Origin: Eonycteris spelaea | Lineage: Eukaryota; Chordata; Mammalia; Chiroptera; Pteropodidae | Assembly: GCA_003508835.1 (NCBI GenBank) | Contig: PUFA01000105.1 | Coordinates: forward strand, 4,650,001-4,714,000 | Reading direction: 5' to 3' | Length of the DNA: 64,000 nt | In this document: positions 45,531 to 58,410 of the stretch, in pieces | Numbering within the stretch: position 1 is the stretch's first letter | Layout: every line of letters begins with the position of its first letter | Notes under the pieces: model-generated | Databases searched by the model: none | What the model saw: the letters and a program-made list of their open reading frames with translations, nothing else | Told to the model about the DNA's origin: nothing | Translations under genes and position numbers: made by a program

Positions 45531-47814
45531 GTTTGTACTTTTTCTTAAAAAAAAAACAAACTAATAATTGTTTTAACTACTTTTGGATAAGGTATAGAGT
45601 TTCCCGGAAGGGATGTAATTTATTAGCGATTAGCTAGCTATCTTGGTGAGAGAGAAGGTGAATGTATTGTCAAATAAAACTAAATCTGGGCCTAGATAAG
45701 TAGAGACTTTATTTCAAAAGTCTATTACAACACAGAGGAGGCGCTGATATTAGTAATTTGCAAACATCTCAAAATCAAACGAACGGGGGAAAAAAAGCAG
45801 CTTTTCTCTTTAAATGGATGCACAAATAGGACAAGCAGGGACTTTGTGAGAGAAGAGAGCAAGCAGTGTTGACTATGAAGGTGGCAACAGGGTGCATCGA
45901 CAAGAAACGTTTCTCTGTGTGGTTGGCTGATGCTCAGAAAGAGATGCTGAGGACGGATAATCAGCACCTGTCTCAAACTCAGAGACAGGCCAACGCTTAG
46001 AGGTCTGTGGAGAGGAGAGAAGTTGAACTAAAGTTTGGTCAAGCCAAAGCTCAGAAGGTAAGTTCAAGGCAGTGTGAATACTTGGTCAGTAGCTGACAGA
46101 AAAAAAAAAAAAAGTGGCAAAGATTTGTATTTAGAGATATGGGCTCAGTTTGAGATCTTTAATGTGGAATAAAATAATGAAGTCCTTGAAGTGAGTGAAT
46201 CAGAAAGCCTTTGTTTCCAGAATATGATTCCTATTCACAGAATTTCTGATAGGACCTGCTTAGACATTTTATTTATCTGCTTACTGCTTGATTCTTTAGG
46301 TTTCAGTCATGCCAACGATCTGAGACAGTTTCATGGACCCAGAGATCTTTCACCCATAACTTAAATAAATTAATGTAAAATCATCATAATAAGAGGCATT
46401 ACAGAGACACATGTGTCTCATACACACACACACACACGTATGTATGTATAGATGAGATAGATTAATTCAAGGAAATACGAAGTATGAGGTTTTTTATAGA
46501 ACTTAGAAACAACATGATTTATAAACTTCTGAAGAGATTATTCCTAAATTTTTTAGAAATGATTTTTAAAATTTTTACATATTTTAGTTAAAAATGTGTT
46601 ACCTGAAACTTTTCGAGTTAAAAGTTTCCACAGAAACATGAATCACATGCATGCTTTATAATGTTAGAATCTAGCTTTGATAGTCATTTGAATTCGTTTT
46701 GAATGAAGTTTTTCCATATCTCTCCATGGATATAAAATAAATATCGTAGATTTTGAAATTGTTAAAATGTGACACTCAAAATATTATACGGTACATACTG
46801 AACTAAAATGCAGTATATTACTTCACTGTGATATTTGCACTTCAATTTTCCTTCTCTGTTCATCCCCTTCGATTTCATTTACATTCAACATGGAGTGAAG
46901 ATATATGTTCTATTATAATAACCTTTAATTCAGTCAAAACTCAATTGAAATGGGAACCTCAGTGTTTGTTCAATGAATGACCTTACCTCCATATTAATGT
47001 GCTATTTTAAGATTATCAATCTCCTATAATACACAGTTTGTAATTTACACATCTGTGAAGGCTTTGCAAAATCATATATTCAGCTGACCCAAGAAATCTC
47101 GGTTCGAATGAATACAGATAGTCAAACAAGGTAAAGAAATGTTATAAAGGGTCAAGTTCTCTCAAAGGGAAAAACATTAAAGATGATCTAACTGACAAAA
47201 AAAAGGTCATGTTTATTTCAAAAAAAAATTATCTTTTTATGGGAATACTTCATCTAAAATGCATAAAATAGAATTTGGCAGTGTATCATTTTCACTAATA
47301 GTTTAATGAAAAGGAATTACAACATACAACTCTAAATTAATAACCTTTATTCTGAAATGAGAGTAAGTGATTAGATCGAAATAGAAAATTGTATTTCTGT
47401 TGGAGTAAAGTGGCATCTAAGAAGAAATTCAAGTAAAATAATATAAAACCACCCTGGAAATAACAAATATTTTTTTAAAAACTTTGAGCCTATAGTATGA
47501 GTTACAGAATAAAGAGAATTTGGAGAGGGGTTATATTGTGAATCGCCATGATTATTTTATTCTCAACTCAAGGTAGTAGTGTTTTTGTTGGGAGTGGATA
47601 GATGTTAACCTTTTTTATAGTATAGGTATATAAATAGTTAAATTTTGGTGATGATTTTTTTCATTAAAAGGTACTGGTGTGGTTTACAGGCCTGAAGATA
47701 TAAAGTCAGTCTAGAAACATAGTAAAGAACTGACCTGAGCAAAATTTATTTGGCATGTAAATTAGGGATTAAAGTGGTGGTGTAGAGAAAAACATTAACA
47801 GATAACAAAGAGAG
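45531..47814. other. Unassigned stretch; GC-moderate block at its left
   Basis: 45640-46080 is less AT-rich than the rest ('GGAGGCGCTGATATTAGTAA' at 45738) and may be an interspersed repeat I cannot name. A short CA repeat lies at 46421-46437. The rest is AT-rich and featureless. Confidence 0.35.
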
Positions 47815-48050
47815 TGAGTGATATTTATGGAGCAACTATCATACATTTATTGTTTTGCTAATAACTTTACATAGCTTATCATGCCCCATTTTTATAATAA
47901 TTCATCTTGGAAAGTATTACTATGACCATTTGAAAGATTAGAAAGTTGAAGTCCATTGAGGCTAAATGGTTAGCTAGTAAGTCCTAACACAGGCTTTCAC
48001 ACCTGGGTCTGGTTCCTAAATGCAGGTACTTTCTACTCCCTAAAACAGGA
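47815..48050 (-). mobile_element. MIR SINE, antisense
   Basis: 'TTATGGAGCAACTATCATAC', 'TTTACATAGCTTATCATGCC', 'TTAGCTAGTAAGTCCTAACA' and 'CACACCTGGGTCTGGTTCC' in antisense MIR order. Confidence 0.65.
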
Positions 48051-48479
48051 TGATTGGAACAATTATAAGATGAAGGTAAATAAGGCTTTTCCAATAATAA
48101 AGACTAAGGTTTCCAGAAGTGGTGCATGAGTCACTTTCCAATAAACTGAGGTTTAAGAAAAACCATTTATTTAATTAATTGACAATTTGAATATACATGT
48201 ATAGCAGTTTCAGAGTTCTTAACCTGTACGCATAGGGGAACCACCTTTAGCGACCTATTATGCAGTGTTTACATGAAGATTTCTCACTGTCGAATCGTGA
48301 ACTTACAGATAAGTAATCAGGGAGTTTGCAAAAATCCATTTGGATAACAATAGAGTTGAAGACAGTATAAACTCACATTCAGCTTGGTATAGGTACAGCA
48401 GTTACACATAGCTCTGTTTATAGATAGTATATTCATGGGTTAGTATACACACATGTGTTTCCTTTCCTGTTCAGTTGAG

Positions 48480-49215
48480 AGGGTGTAAAAGAAATGGCAT
48501 CCTAACAGCAATGAGCACAACTGGTACCCAGATCCTGGTTTCTAATACTATTTTTCAGATAAATGACCACAGCTCCTTAAAGAAATGTTGATTCTAGGAT
48601 GGGGACAGGAAATAGACAAGGTGAGCCTGGAGCATCTTGTAGTGTCAAGAAATAAGGGAATAAAACAAAAGCCACATTGGTGGGAGTGTGTCAAAGGGAA
48701 ACAGGAGCCAACTGAAACAGCACCTAAAGGGCAGAGCGGGAACGATCTGAGCGACAAAATAGATAAATTAGTTTTGGATTATAACTCAAAGTGTAACAAA
48801 TATCCATGAATCTATACCAAGCAAATGGTTGAAAAATGAAAATATGGAAGAAAGAAACAAATCTTCCTTGTAAAGTAAGTCTAAATAAATTATGTCGATA
48901 CGACGCTCTCTGGGAGGTGAAGCATAAATCCCCACTCCCTAAGTGTGGGTTGTGCTGAGTGATAGCCTTCCATAGAGTACAGCATAACACTCGGGAGAAA
49001 ATAGGAACTTTACAGTAGAAAATCCTAAAGAACATTTTCCTAGCCGGGTAATCAAGGTCAATACCAACAGTGATAAATCATGTTGATAGTATGTACCTAT
49101 GATATGCCATAGTAAATATAGCGTCTTTGCTCTGTGTCCTCCCAGAAATTATAACTACAGACTGAACATAGGAAAATATCAGCCAAATTCCATCCAAGAT
49201 AAGTTATACTTTTAA
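48480..49215 (+). mobile_element. LINE-1 (L1M-type) 3' UTR fragment, sense
   Basis: 'CAAAAGCCACATTGGTGGGA' (48667-48686), 'GTAACAAATATCCATGAATC', 'GGAGGTGAAGCATAAATCCC' (48913-48932), 'CAACAGTGATAAATCATGTTG' near 49064, 'GTATGTACCTATGATATGCC' all follow an old L1 3' UTR. The open frames of 69-103 codons within it are chance. Confidence 0.65.
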
Positions 49216-49254
49216 ATGCCAATATGTTAGAAAGAAGAATGATCTCAAGTTAAT

Positions 49255-49460
49255 AATCGAAGCTTCTACCTTAAAACACTGGAAAAAGAACAAGCTGAAC
49301 CTCAAACAAGCAGAAAGAAGATAATCATAAAGATCAGGGTAAAAATCAATGAAGTAAAAGTAGGAAAACCATACAGAGAATTAATGAAATCAAAAGTTTT
49401 CTTTGAAAATATGGACACAATTGACATTCATTTAGCCAGAGTGACCAAGAGAGTCTCTTA
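49255..49460 (+). mobile_element. LINE-1 ORF2 fragment
   Basis: 'GAAGATAATCATAAAGATCA' and 'ATTTAGCCAGAGTGACCAAG' (49430-49449) match the ORF2 region just before the reverse transcriptase core. Sense strand, about 200 bases, truncated both sides; separate from the L1 3' UTR just upstream because order is reversed. Confidence 0.65.
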
Positions 49461-50854
49461 TTTTAATAACTGCTTGATTAAAATATCTTGTATAATAATC
49501 AATTCTGTCCAAATATTAGACATATGAGAAAACAGAATGCTATTTATTTTAGAACTCACTCGCTCCTTTCATAGAAGGAAAATCCCTTGAGGTTAGAAAT
49601 TTTGAGGATTATAATTTAGAATTTTTTGTTAGTAAATTATTAATCAGTCATGACTAAGTACAGGAATATGACAAATATATTTTCTCTGTCATAGAATTTT
49701 TGGTTTATCTGCTGAACAAATTTGACTAATCTGTCATCTACAGCATCTCCCCTTAGAAGCATTAATTTCCTTATATTTTTGGTCCATGTGCTTTAGAGGC
49801 CAAGATATTAATCATAGTAGTTTTATTATGTGTATATTTTATTCATCCATTCCGCAAATATTCAACAAGTGAAAATTTATGCTGTTTGGTACGTGATTTA
49901 TCTGGTTAATTTTGACAACAAATGAGACTTGTTAATGCTAACTGGTTGTGTGGCCCTTGAATTCTGAAACAAATATCTTCTGATTATTAACGAAGGTTGC
50001 TCCCTCTCTCCCCTACACTCTTAACATCTCCACTTCTACTCATTCTTTTAAAAAATATTTTAAATTGTCATCCATATTATTGAAAACTTCCTTTCAATGT
50101 ATAGATATATCTATAAAGTATCATTGAACTGAAATGACATTTTTTGAGGACCTGCTTTATATAGCATCTACTTTTATGATAGATATATTTTTGAAAAGGT
50201 GATATATTGTGAAAATGGGAAGAGTTACATAAGACCAGCAGGTTCTTTGGAAGAAATGGAGCAGCACGTTACATTTTCAACCATTGACCTCATTTATCCT
50301 CACTGGACGGTTAGTTACATCGTATCCCCACCATAGGACGACAGCAATAATTACCAGACGGGAGAAGGTGGAAGTCTTCAATGTGTCATATACACTTCCC
50401 AGATAGGTTAAGAAGGGGACTTGTAATTCAAAAAAAAAAAAAAAAGCCCCACAGGTTATTAGAATATGCACCTAAATAGAAAGTGATTTTGTTGAGGATT
50501 GCTTTTCAGGGTTGAGCACAAGAGGTTTCATGAGCATATTTTGCTAAGGTGACATAGACATCTCTCCTGGAAGCCAAATCAGATGCATGTTACTTAGGAT
50601 GCCACTCTGGGAAGCAATCCTATCCTGTCCTCAGTCCAAGGTGTACTTGAGCAGCAGGTATATTTATACAGGTATGGACACCAAATAGGCAAAACTTAGA
50701 TGTCGGCCGTGAAAATTGTCTTCAGTTACCACATACATATTCATTTCTCTGACAACACCATCTCCCCTCCAGGATTACCCTGGCACGCCCCTCTCCATCA
50801 GAATTCTGTTAGAGAATCATTCTAGCCACATGTGTACAGATAGAGTGTAAAAAT
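49461..50854. other. Unassigned stretch
   Basis: AT-rich to 50250; then moderate. A run at 50430-50444. No gene or named repeat. Confidence 0.4.
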
Positions 50855-51030
50855 AAAAGGAAGCTAATACATGCTGAGTGCTCATGATGCTCCGGGCACT
50901 GTGCTGCCCCTTTGCTCCCGTCTGTCATTTTGGCATCCAGACCATCTCTCCTAAATTGCCTCGCACAGATACAAAGCACGTGGAATTTCATCGTGAGATC
51001 GCGCGCCCTGGTTTTGGGCTTAGAAAGCCA
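50855..51030 (-). mobile_element. Possible MIR fragment, antisense
   Basis: 'GCTAATACATGCTGAGTGCT' and 'GATGCTCCGGGCACTGTGCT' (50887-50906) resemble the antisense MIR start; the rest does not clearly continue. Confidence 0.35.
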
Positions 51031-52385
51031 TGTCTGTGAGTCAGTAAGACTTGGACTCATGGAAAAAAAATAGGATTTTAGAGTCATAAGGAACGATGCA
51101 GATTTTTCAGGCTAGCTCACTCATATTTCAGAAGATCGGAGGCCACCCTTCTTAAAAGAATAATTGACTTCATGCCAACACTTCGGGGATTGTACCGAAA
51201 CCAGATTGTTTGGCTGTTTATTTCAAACGTCATCTTTCTCCAACCCCAACTGGCCCTTCTTGAGCTACATTTATTTTTAAAATAATTTTATTGTAAATGA
51301 TTGCCTGCATTTTTTTCCCTAAAACTCTTTGTTACATTGCACTCGACATGTTGTAGCGTGAATAAATGCTTATGGCCAGGTGTGCACACAGTGCAGCTTG
51401 CTTCTTCTACATTAGCCCCCTTCATTCGTAGAAAATCCTTTCCAGGACACGCACTTGACACTTGGGATGGCAAACAGTAATGAACTTTACATGCACTGTT
51501 GTTTCCTATACATACACACTGCTGATAACATGTAACTTATAAATTAGGCACAGTAAGAGATTAACAAGACAACATTATAAAAGAATTATAACATTAAATA
51601 CAATGTAAATGTGGTCCCTGTCTTGCTCTCCAGTAATTTTTACAATGTTCAGTCCAAACATTCTGTGTGCACTTCTCTCACCTGCAGTAAATGGCTTTGA
51701 GTTGCTCATTTCTGGAGATCCTTGCTGTCTGGCACCACGTGTTCCCGTCAATTAGAACACATTTCCTGGGCATGCCTTCCACCTCAAAATGCAAGGTTTG
51801 TTTCCATCTTAACTAAACATTTATCATGCATTATGGCTAGAACACTTGCACTTTGAGGTGCGACAGCAAAACTAGCCTTTTTTTCTTCTCTCCATGATTT
51901 CATGGACAGAAGACTCACTTTTACCATAGATTTTAGAAACCTTGACATACATTTTTTTTTTTTTTTAAATTGAGACCTTTCGCCTTTTCATGTAAAGAAA
52001 GCAGTCGCTACAATTTCTCTTTGGTGTATCCAAAGTGCCGGCCTCACTACTCCTGTGTTGTAGGCTGTTATTAAGTAAAATGAGGGTTACTTGAACTTAC
52101 GCACGGCGATACCTGGACAGTTGATCTGAGAATCTAGACGGTTACTAATGAGTGGGGAGTGTATGCAGAATGCCTAAGCTGGACAAAGAGATGGTTTACA
52201 TCCCAGTCGGGACAGAGCCAGCCTGCGTGAAATTTCAGACTCAGAACGGCGCACACTTTGAACCTTACAAGTTCTCCATATCTGGAATTTTCCATTTAAC
52301 ATTTTCAGACCATAGTTGACCATGAGTAACTAGAACCTTGGCAACCAAAACCACAGATTAGGGGGTGGGGGACAATTGTACTGCT
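51031..52385. other. Unassigned stretch
   Basis: 51068-51150 has a weak likeness to an ancient MIR/L3-type repeat. T run at 51951-51966. No gene. Confidence 0.35.
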
Positions 52386-53670
52386 TTTTAAAAATTTTTT
52401 TTATTGTGATACAATTGACATAACAGTGTTTAAGTTTAGGTGTGCAATATAGTGAATCAAAATTTGTGTATTTTGCAAAATGATCATCAAAAGAAATCCA
52501 CTTAACATCCATTGCTATGCAGTTACAAATATTTTTCTTGTTATGAGAACTTTCAAGACGCATTCTCCTGGCTACTTTCAAATATGCAATATGGTATTAT
52601 TAACTATAGTCACCACGTGCTGTTACATCCCCATGACTTATTCAATTTATAACTGGGAATGCATACCTTTTGATCCTCCTCACCAATTTCATTCCATTTT
52701 CCCTTTAACTCATGCAACCCCCCATCTGTACTCTATATCCATGAACTCAATCATATTAGTTTGTTCTTTTACAGTCCACAGATAAGTAAGATCATATATA
52801 GTAGTTGTCTTTGTCTGAATTATTTCACATAGCATAATGCCCTCAAGTAGTTCCATCTGGACTGTCACAAATGACAAGCTTTTATTCTTTTTTTTATGGC
52901 TAAATAACATTCATATATATATATATATATGAATGGAATTATATATATATATGTGTGTGTGTGTATGTGTGTGTGTACATATATATACATACATATATAT
53001 ATCTATATATATATATGTATATATATATATCCATTTATCCTAAGATGGATAGATTGTTTCCATATTTTGGTTATTGTAAATGGTGCTGTAATGACTATGG
53101 GATGTCTTTATGAATTATTGCTTTGGTTTTCCTTGCATAAATCCACAGAAGTGGACTGTTGGACTACACAGTAGTTCTATTTTTAATTTTTTTTTGAGGA
53201 ATCTTTATCTTGTTTTACATTGTAGCTGCAACAGTTTACATTCCTACCGACAGTGTATAAGAGTTCCCTTTTTACATTTACCAACATTTATTATTTCTTT
53301 CTTCTTTTTTTCTTTTTTTTTTGATAATACACATTCTGACACGTGTAAGGTGATATCTCATTGTGGTTTTAACTTGCATTTCCCTGATGATCAGTAATTT
53401 GGAGCTTCTTTTCATATACCTGTTGGTCATCTTTATGTCTTCTTTGGAAAAATGTCTATCCAGATTCACTTTTTAATCAGGTTGTTTTGTTGTTGTTGTT
53501 GTTTGTTTGTTCATTATTGAGCTCACTAAGTTATTTATATGTTTTGGATATTAACCCCTTATTGGCTGTATGGTTTACGAATATCTTATATTCTGTAGAC
53601 TGGCTTTTGATTTAGTTGATGGCTCCCTTTGCTGTGCAGAAGTTTTTTAGCTTGATGCAGTCACTCTTGT
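52386..53670 (-). mobile_element. LINE-1 3' end, antisense, 5' truncated
   Basis: Starts at 'TTTTTTTTATTGTGATACAA' (poly-A tail and 3' UTR end, reversed), continues with 'TATTAACTATAGTCACCACG' (52598-52617), 'ACTCAATCATATTAGTTTGT', 'GTTGGACTACACAGTAGTTC' and ends with 'GGCTCCCTTTGCTGTGCAG' from the ORF2 end (near 53620). Expanded AT/GT satellite sits inside at 52912-53031. No usable frame. Confidence 0.85.
52912..53031 (+). repeat. (AT)n / (GT)n / (TATG)n compound satellite in L1
   Basis: Alternating purine-pyrimidine sequence with AT, GT and CATA phases. The gapped palindromic character may give cruciform or Z-DNA potential. The plus-strand frame 52929-53174 is a by-product. Confidence 0.9.
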
Positions 53671-55129
53671 TTGTTTGTCTGCCTAAAACTTATTTTTTTA
53701 GATTGCTTTAAAGTTCAAGTTACAGATAATTATATTAGATTAATAATTAATTCTCTTATTTGACATTTAGGTATTAATAAAGAGGAATAAAATATATGGA
53801 TGACCTAGTTATAATGGTAATAAATAATAGATTAGGGAATAAATATGGTCCCTGAATTTTAACTTCAAGTTTAAACTAAGTAGAATTCAAATTTAAAGAC
53901 TTACATTTAAGAGCATCTATTTTTCATTCCACACCACTATACAGATCAATTATTTTTTGGAAAAGTTCCATTAAAAAATATATTCATAGTGTCCTTAGCC
54001 TTTTGAAAGGATATTAACATTCAAGCAGTTTTAATTCTTTAAAGGTAATTATATGTTTTATTTGGTTTAAAAATATTTAAGGCTTTTATATTATGCTGAT
54101 TTTTAAGATAAAACAGTTTTACAATTGAATGAAATGAAGAGAGTAATTTACCATTTCACAAGGCACTATCTTTGAGACATACTTACTGAACTAAGTGTAT
54201 GAATTCTGGGCTTATCACAGAATCATGGAACTATATAGAATTTCATGGATTTATACAAACATACAAACTGTTTTTCCAATTCATTGAATGTTTGAAAATA
54301 TGAAAGGAAGATCAAGAAAGTAGAATTCACACAAGATTATTTTTAAATTATGCAAATATTTACTTAGTAATGAACATTCAAATATAGCTAATCAGCATCC
54401 ATTTCTCGTACATATATTTTTAAATGTTTTCTTGTTTAAAAATTTTTATTTATATTTATGTGTCAGCAAAATTAATTCCCAACATGTAAAATATATCTTA
54501 AACATAAAAAGTTTTTTATATGGTTGATAGGAGTTATTATAGCATAAGGTGATTTTACTTTCAAAAGAAAACTTTGTGGAGCCAGGAGGTATTACAGACA
54601 AGAAGACGTCTAATACTTCCTTAGCCCATGTTTCTGATCTATGCAAAGCTTCGAGAAAGGTTGTTTTTTCACTGAAATAGCAGCTCAAGAAGATACGTTG
54701 AGAAATTGACAACTGTAAAGAGTGTGTGCTGTAGAACAGATTGAAAGTTCTTTTAATCAATATTTCTTTTACCCCTAGCATGTGAAATAGTCTGATACTA
54801 TTGATAATTATTTAGCTTTGTATAAATGTCCAATTGTTCAGAATAATAATAATAAAAAAGCTACCTATCTAGAAAAATAAGCCTAAATAAGTTTTCGTAC
54901 GCTTGAAAACTTCTTATCTTGCTCTCAGAGAAGGTGAGATTTATGAGATCTAGGGAGTGTGATAGAAATAGAAAACTGAAATGCTTTCATCATGTCCAGC
55001 AAAGAAAAGATTGGCTTTCAGACTGCAGTATTCACAGGAGAAACGGAGGCACTGAGATTGGGTAGCAAAAGGACTCATGAAGGTAACTTGACTAAGGAGG
55101 CTACGTTTGGCAAAAAAAAAAAAAAAATA
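53671..55129. other. Unassigned AT-rich stretch
   Basis: 54190-54300 ('CACAGAATCATGGAACTATA') has weak resemblance to an ancient MIR/L3-type repeat. An A run lies at 55112-55127. The 111-codon minus frame at 54446-54781 resembles no protein I know. Confidence 0.35.
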
Positions 55130-55640
55130 AGGCACTTCGGAGTGTTACTGTTTCTACGAAGTCGTGCTTAAATCCGTCTTGGTTCAGGCAGGCCTAGAGA
55201 ACTGAGGAGGCCCATTAAGATGGGTGAGATACGGTTCAGTGAGAAAATAGGTGACAAGCAAAGCTTAGCCTCAGACAGGAAACGGGGGCCCGGCGTGATT
55301 GGAGCAGCACAACTGATGAAGGAACTCAATTCTGGGGAGCCTGGCACAGGAAGATGGAGCGTCCGCGCTCTGACCAGCCTGCTTTTGTTTGGTACAATGC
55401 CAGGGTTTCAGCGCGCCCAAGCATAGGTATCAAGGCGCGACGAAATCCAGTTATACTAATGTATCGACATGGCAGTGGGAGGGGCAGTGAGGAAAGGGAG
55501 AAGGAAAAAAACCAGGGGACTTAGATGTAACCAGGCTTTCCTAAATGCCAGGTCGTTAGCAAGACTAATCGCAGAGACTATCGGCTGCCGTGTATGAGAG
55601 TGCCCAGGAATTGGCTATATTGCTCAGGATACGAACAGAC
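55130..55640. other. Locally GC- and CpG-richer block
   Basis: CpG pairs are clustered (for example GGGGGCCCGGCG, GCGTCCGCGC, GCGCGCCC, GGCGCGACG), unusual for this window. An open frame of 68 codons at 55220-55426 has no resemblance I recognise. It could be a methylation-spared regulatory site, or a GC-rich retroelement piece such as an LTR or 5' UTR. Confidence 0.35.
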
Positions 55641-56199
55641 AGAGCCTTTAGTTGATAAAAATTATTAATTTGAACTGAGAAATGTTAGGGAGTAAGGCAA
55701 GTATGGCTATCATATTCTGAGTGAAATAAGCCCATCAACAATGTCAAATGAGTTAAGTCCTTAATATTAAGCATGAAGGAAACATGACAGTGAAAAAAAA
55801 GAAGACAAATAGATCAGTTCTTCACAAATAACTGATTTATCTTAAAAACATTTTCCCCATTTGTTTCCTTTATTTAAATCGCAGAGTCAAAACGCTTGCA
55901 ATTTTCCGTAGGTAAGGAGTACTATCGCATAACCGTTACTATGTTTTCCAGAATCCCTTGCCTTGTGCAGTTCTAGGTGGGAGTTGGCAAAAAGAGAAGT
56001 GTGTGTGTGAAGTTTGGAAAACAGGAGTGAAACAGGAGTCATGAGTGAAGATCGTCACACATCTGTGGTTCCAAACTCTCTTTGACGTCATCAGCTCTTC
56101 TTCCCGACTGTTGGACTTACTGACCAACACAGGCCCGGGCCCTCCATGGTATGCTTAACTGTAGACTCACAGCCACGCAGAGGCAGATCTCGCCATGAG
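55641..56199. other. Unassigned stretch
   Basis: 55940-56160 is less AT-rich and may be an old LTR or hAT repeat. No gene. Confidence 0.3.
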
Positions 56200-56650
56200 T
56201 TTTTCCCAGTGTTCTTGTATGATCCTTTGTATTTCTGCGGTGTCTGTCATAATTTCCCCCTCTTTCACCCCTGATTTTATTTATGTATGTCTTTTATCTT
56301 TTTTCTTTAGTGAGTTTAGCCAAGGGTTTGTCAAGCATAAGATATCACTTATATGTGGGCTATCAATCTAAAAGCAACAAACGATCAGGACAAACATACA
56401 GAGAACCATGGACATGGATAACAGCTAGTGGTTAGCAGAGGGTAGCGAGGAGTGGGAGGGGAGAGGTAGATGGAGTAAACGGGGTCAAATATGTGGTGAC
56501 AGAAAGAAATCTAACTATGGGAGGTGAACACACGGTGTGAACATTTCTATTCCTTACTGTTAAAGCGTACGGCTGAAACTGACTGGATTTCGTTAACCAA
56601 TGCCACCATAAAAACAATTAATTAATTAATTTTAAAAAATTTAAAAAGCA
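56200..56650. mobile_element. LINE-1 3' end with 5' inversion (twin-primed)
   Basis: Left part (56200-56333) is antisense ORF2 ('TGATCCTTTGTATTTCTGCG' at 56220). Right part (56334-56650) is sense ORF2 end and 3' UTR ('AAGATATCACTTATATGTGG' at 56339) ending in an A/T-rich tail. Head-inverted, tail-sense order is the standard outcome of twin-primed L1 insertion. Confidence 0.75.
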
Positions 56651-56844
56651 TAAAGGTGGATGTGTCCTTTGAGAGTGACTGGTTAATGACTTCTTTGTTC
56701 CTCTCATTCTCCTTCCTGGCTTTTGCTACCCAAACTCCACCCGCAAATATAAAAGGTCCAATTAGTACAGTAAATCCTTTATCTTGTGACCTCGTAATGA
56801 CTCTGCTGCTTGAACTGCATCCTCACTGAAAAAGGAGGCTCTGT

Positions 56845-57330
56845 AAGTATAGTATTAACACTAAGTCAGACAGAGGGAGACCAAGAGTACGTGATTTCAC
56901 TTACATATGGAATCTAAACAAAACCAAAAAATGAGCAAATAAAATAACACAAAATAGAGAGAAAAAGAACAGATTGATGGTTGCCAGAGGGGAGAGGAGT
57001 TGGTGGGGTGGGTGAAAACATGAAGAGAGTCAAGAGGTACAAACTTCCAGATATAAAATAAATAAGCCATGGGGATTTCATGTACAACATGGTGACTATA
57101 ATCGAGAGTAATATATTGCAAATTTGAAAGTTGCTAGGAAAGTAAATTTTAAAAGTTCTCAACATGCAAAAAAGCTTTCTAACTTTTTATGGGGAGGGAT
57201 GATAACTAGATTTATAGTGATAATTTTGCAATGGACACAAATGTTGAATAATTATGCTGTGCACCTAAAGCTAATATAATAATGTTGTATGTCTATACAC
57301 TTCAAGGAAACAAACAAATGAAACAAAAAT
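56845..57330 (+). mobile_element. LINE-1 3' end, 5' truncated
   Basis: 'TAAGTCAGACAGAGGGAGAC' (56863-56882), 'TTTCACTTACATATGGAATC', 'GATTGATGGTTGCCAGAGGG' (56972-56991), 'AACATGGTGACTATAATCGA' and 'ATTATGCTGTGCACCTAAAG' (57251-57270) follow the L1 ORF2 end and 3' UTR in order. Confidence 0.8.
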
Positions 57331-58234
57331 CTCCTAAACAAAAGTTCTCCTTACCAAAATATATGAGATACCATGGCAGTCTCTATTTGGAAATATAGAT
57401 AATGCCGAACAGGAGTGATAATTGGGGAATCAAAGGCTTAAAAATCCTTATCTGGCATAGAGATGATTTAACTAAGGACTGGGTGGGGAGAGGCAATTTT
57501 TAAATAAACACTAATCAGGAAAGCTATCTTTTCTTATTTGTCAGCTTGATGTTCCTGGATTTCCCCACTTAAATTTAATCCCTTTTATATTAGACAATAA
57601 TTTGCATTTATAAGAGACAATAACCCAAATCGATCTTGCGTACACAGAGTTCATAGTGACTCAGGTAAATTGAAAAGGCCCCAGAGTCTTCTGACTTCAA
57701 GTACAGCTGAATTTTGGTCAATATATTGTCTCAGGTCTAGATTCCTTTTTCTGTTCAAATTTTTATCAAAAAGAAAGAGCCTCTTTATAAAATGAATGAG
57801 AATCAAGAATTATTGTGTGCTTTGACTGAATCTCATTCCTACCAGGAGTACAAAAAGGTCCATTCTGGATGGGGTGTCTGCCTCTGGTTCAAGGGGAATA
57901 TCAGCTCACCCGAATAACATTTCCGTTAAAGAATCTAGACTTAGACTTAACAACAAATTAGAACATAAGTTCTTTTAAAACTTTGTGTTTTACAAAGCTT
58001 AAATATAAATATTTCCATATTTGTAAGCAACATAGTATTTAAAATATCTAAACTAGGAGTGTTTCAAGGAGGACATAGACAATAAGGAATTACAGAAAGA
58101 GTAATCAAGATTTTAATATAATACAAATATGATTCACAGTTAGGATATCAAGTGGTTTCTGAGTTCTACTTACGCAGATCAGAGTTATAAGTTTGAAAAT
58201 GTATTGCATTTTTCCCCTTCTCAATTATTTCATT
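57331..58234. other. Unassigned stretch
   Basis: No gene or named repeat seen. Confidence 0.4.
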
Positions 58235-58410
58235 TTTTTAAATGAAAATTATTGGGGTCACATTGGTGAATAAAATCAAATAGGTTTCAAGTGTATAATT
58301 CAATAACACGTCAGATGTATATTGCATCGCATGTTTACCACCCAAAGTTAGATTTCCTTCTGTCACCAAATATTTGACCTCCTTTACTCTATCTACCTGC
58401 CCTCGGTTCC
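58235..58410 (-). mobile_element. LINE-1 3' UTR fragment, antisense
   Basis: 'ATTGGGGTCACATTGGTGAA' (58251-58270), 'AGGTTTCAAGTGTATAATTC' and 'GTTTACCACCCAAAGTTAGA' match the reverse of the young L1 3' end seen at 21727. Confidence 0.65.

Noticed and set aside
52929..53174. Frame rich in Tyr, Ile, Cys and Val
   Set aside because: Translation of an AT/GT satellite inside an antisense L1.
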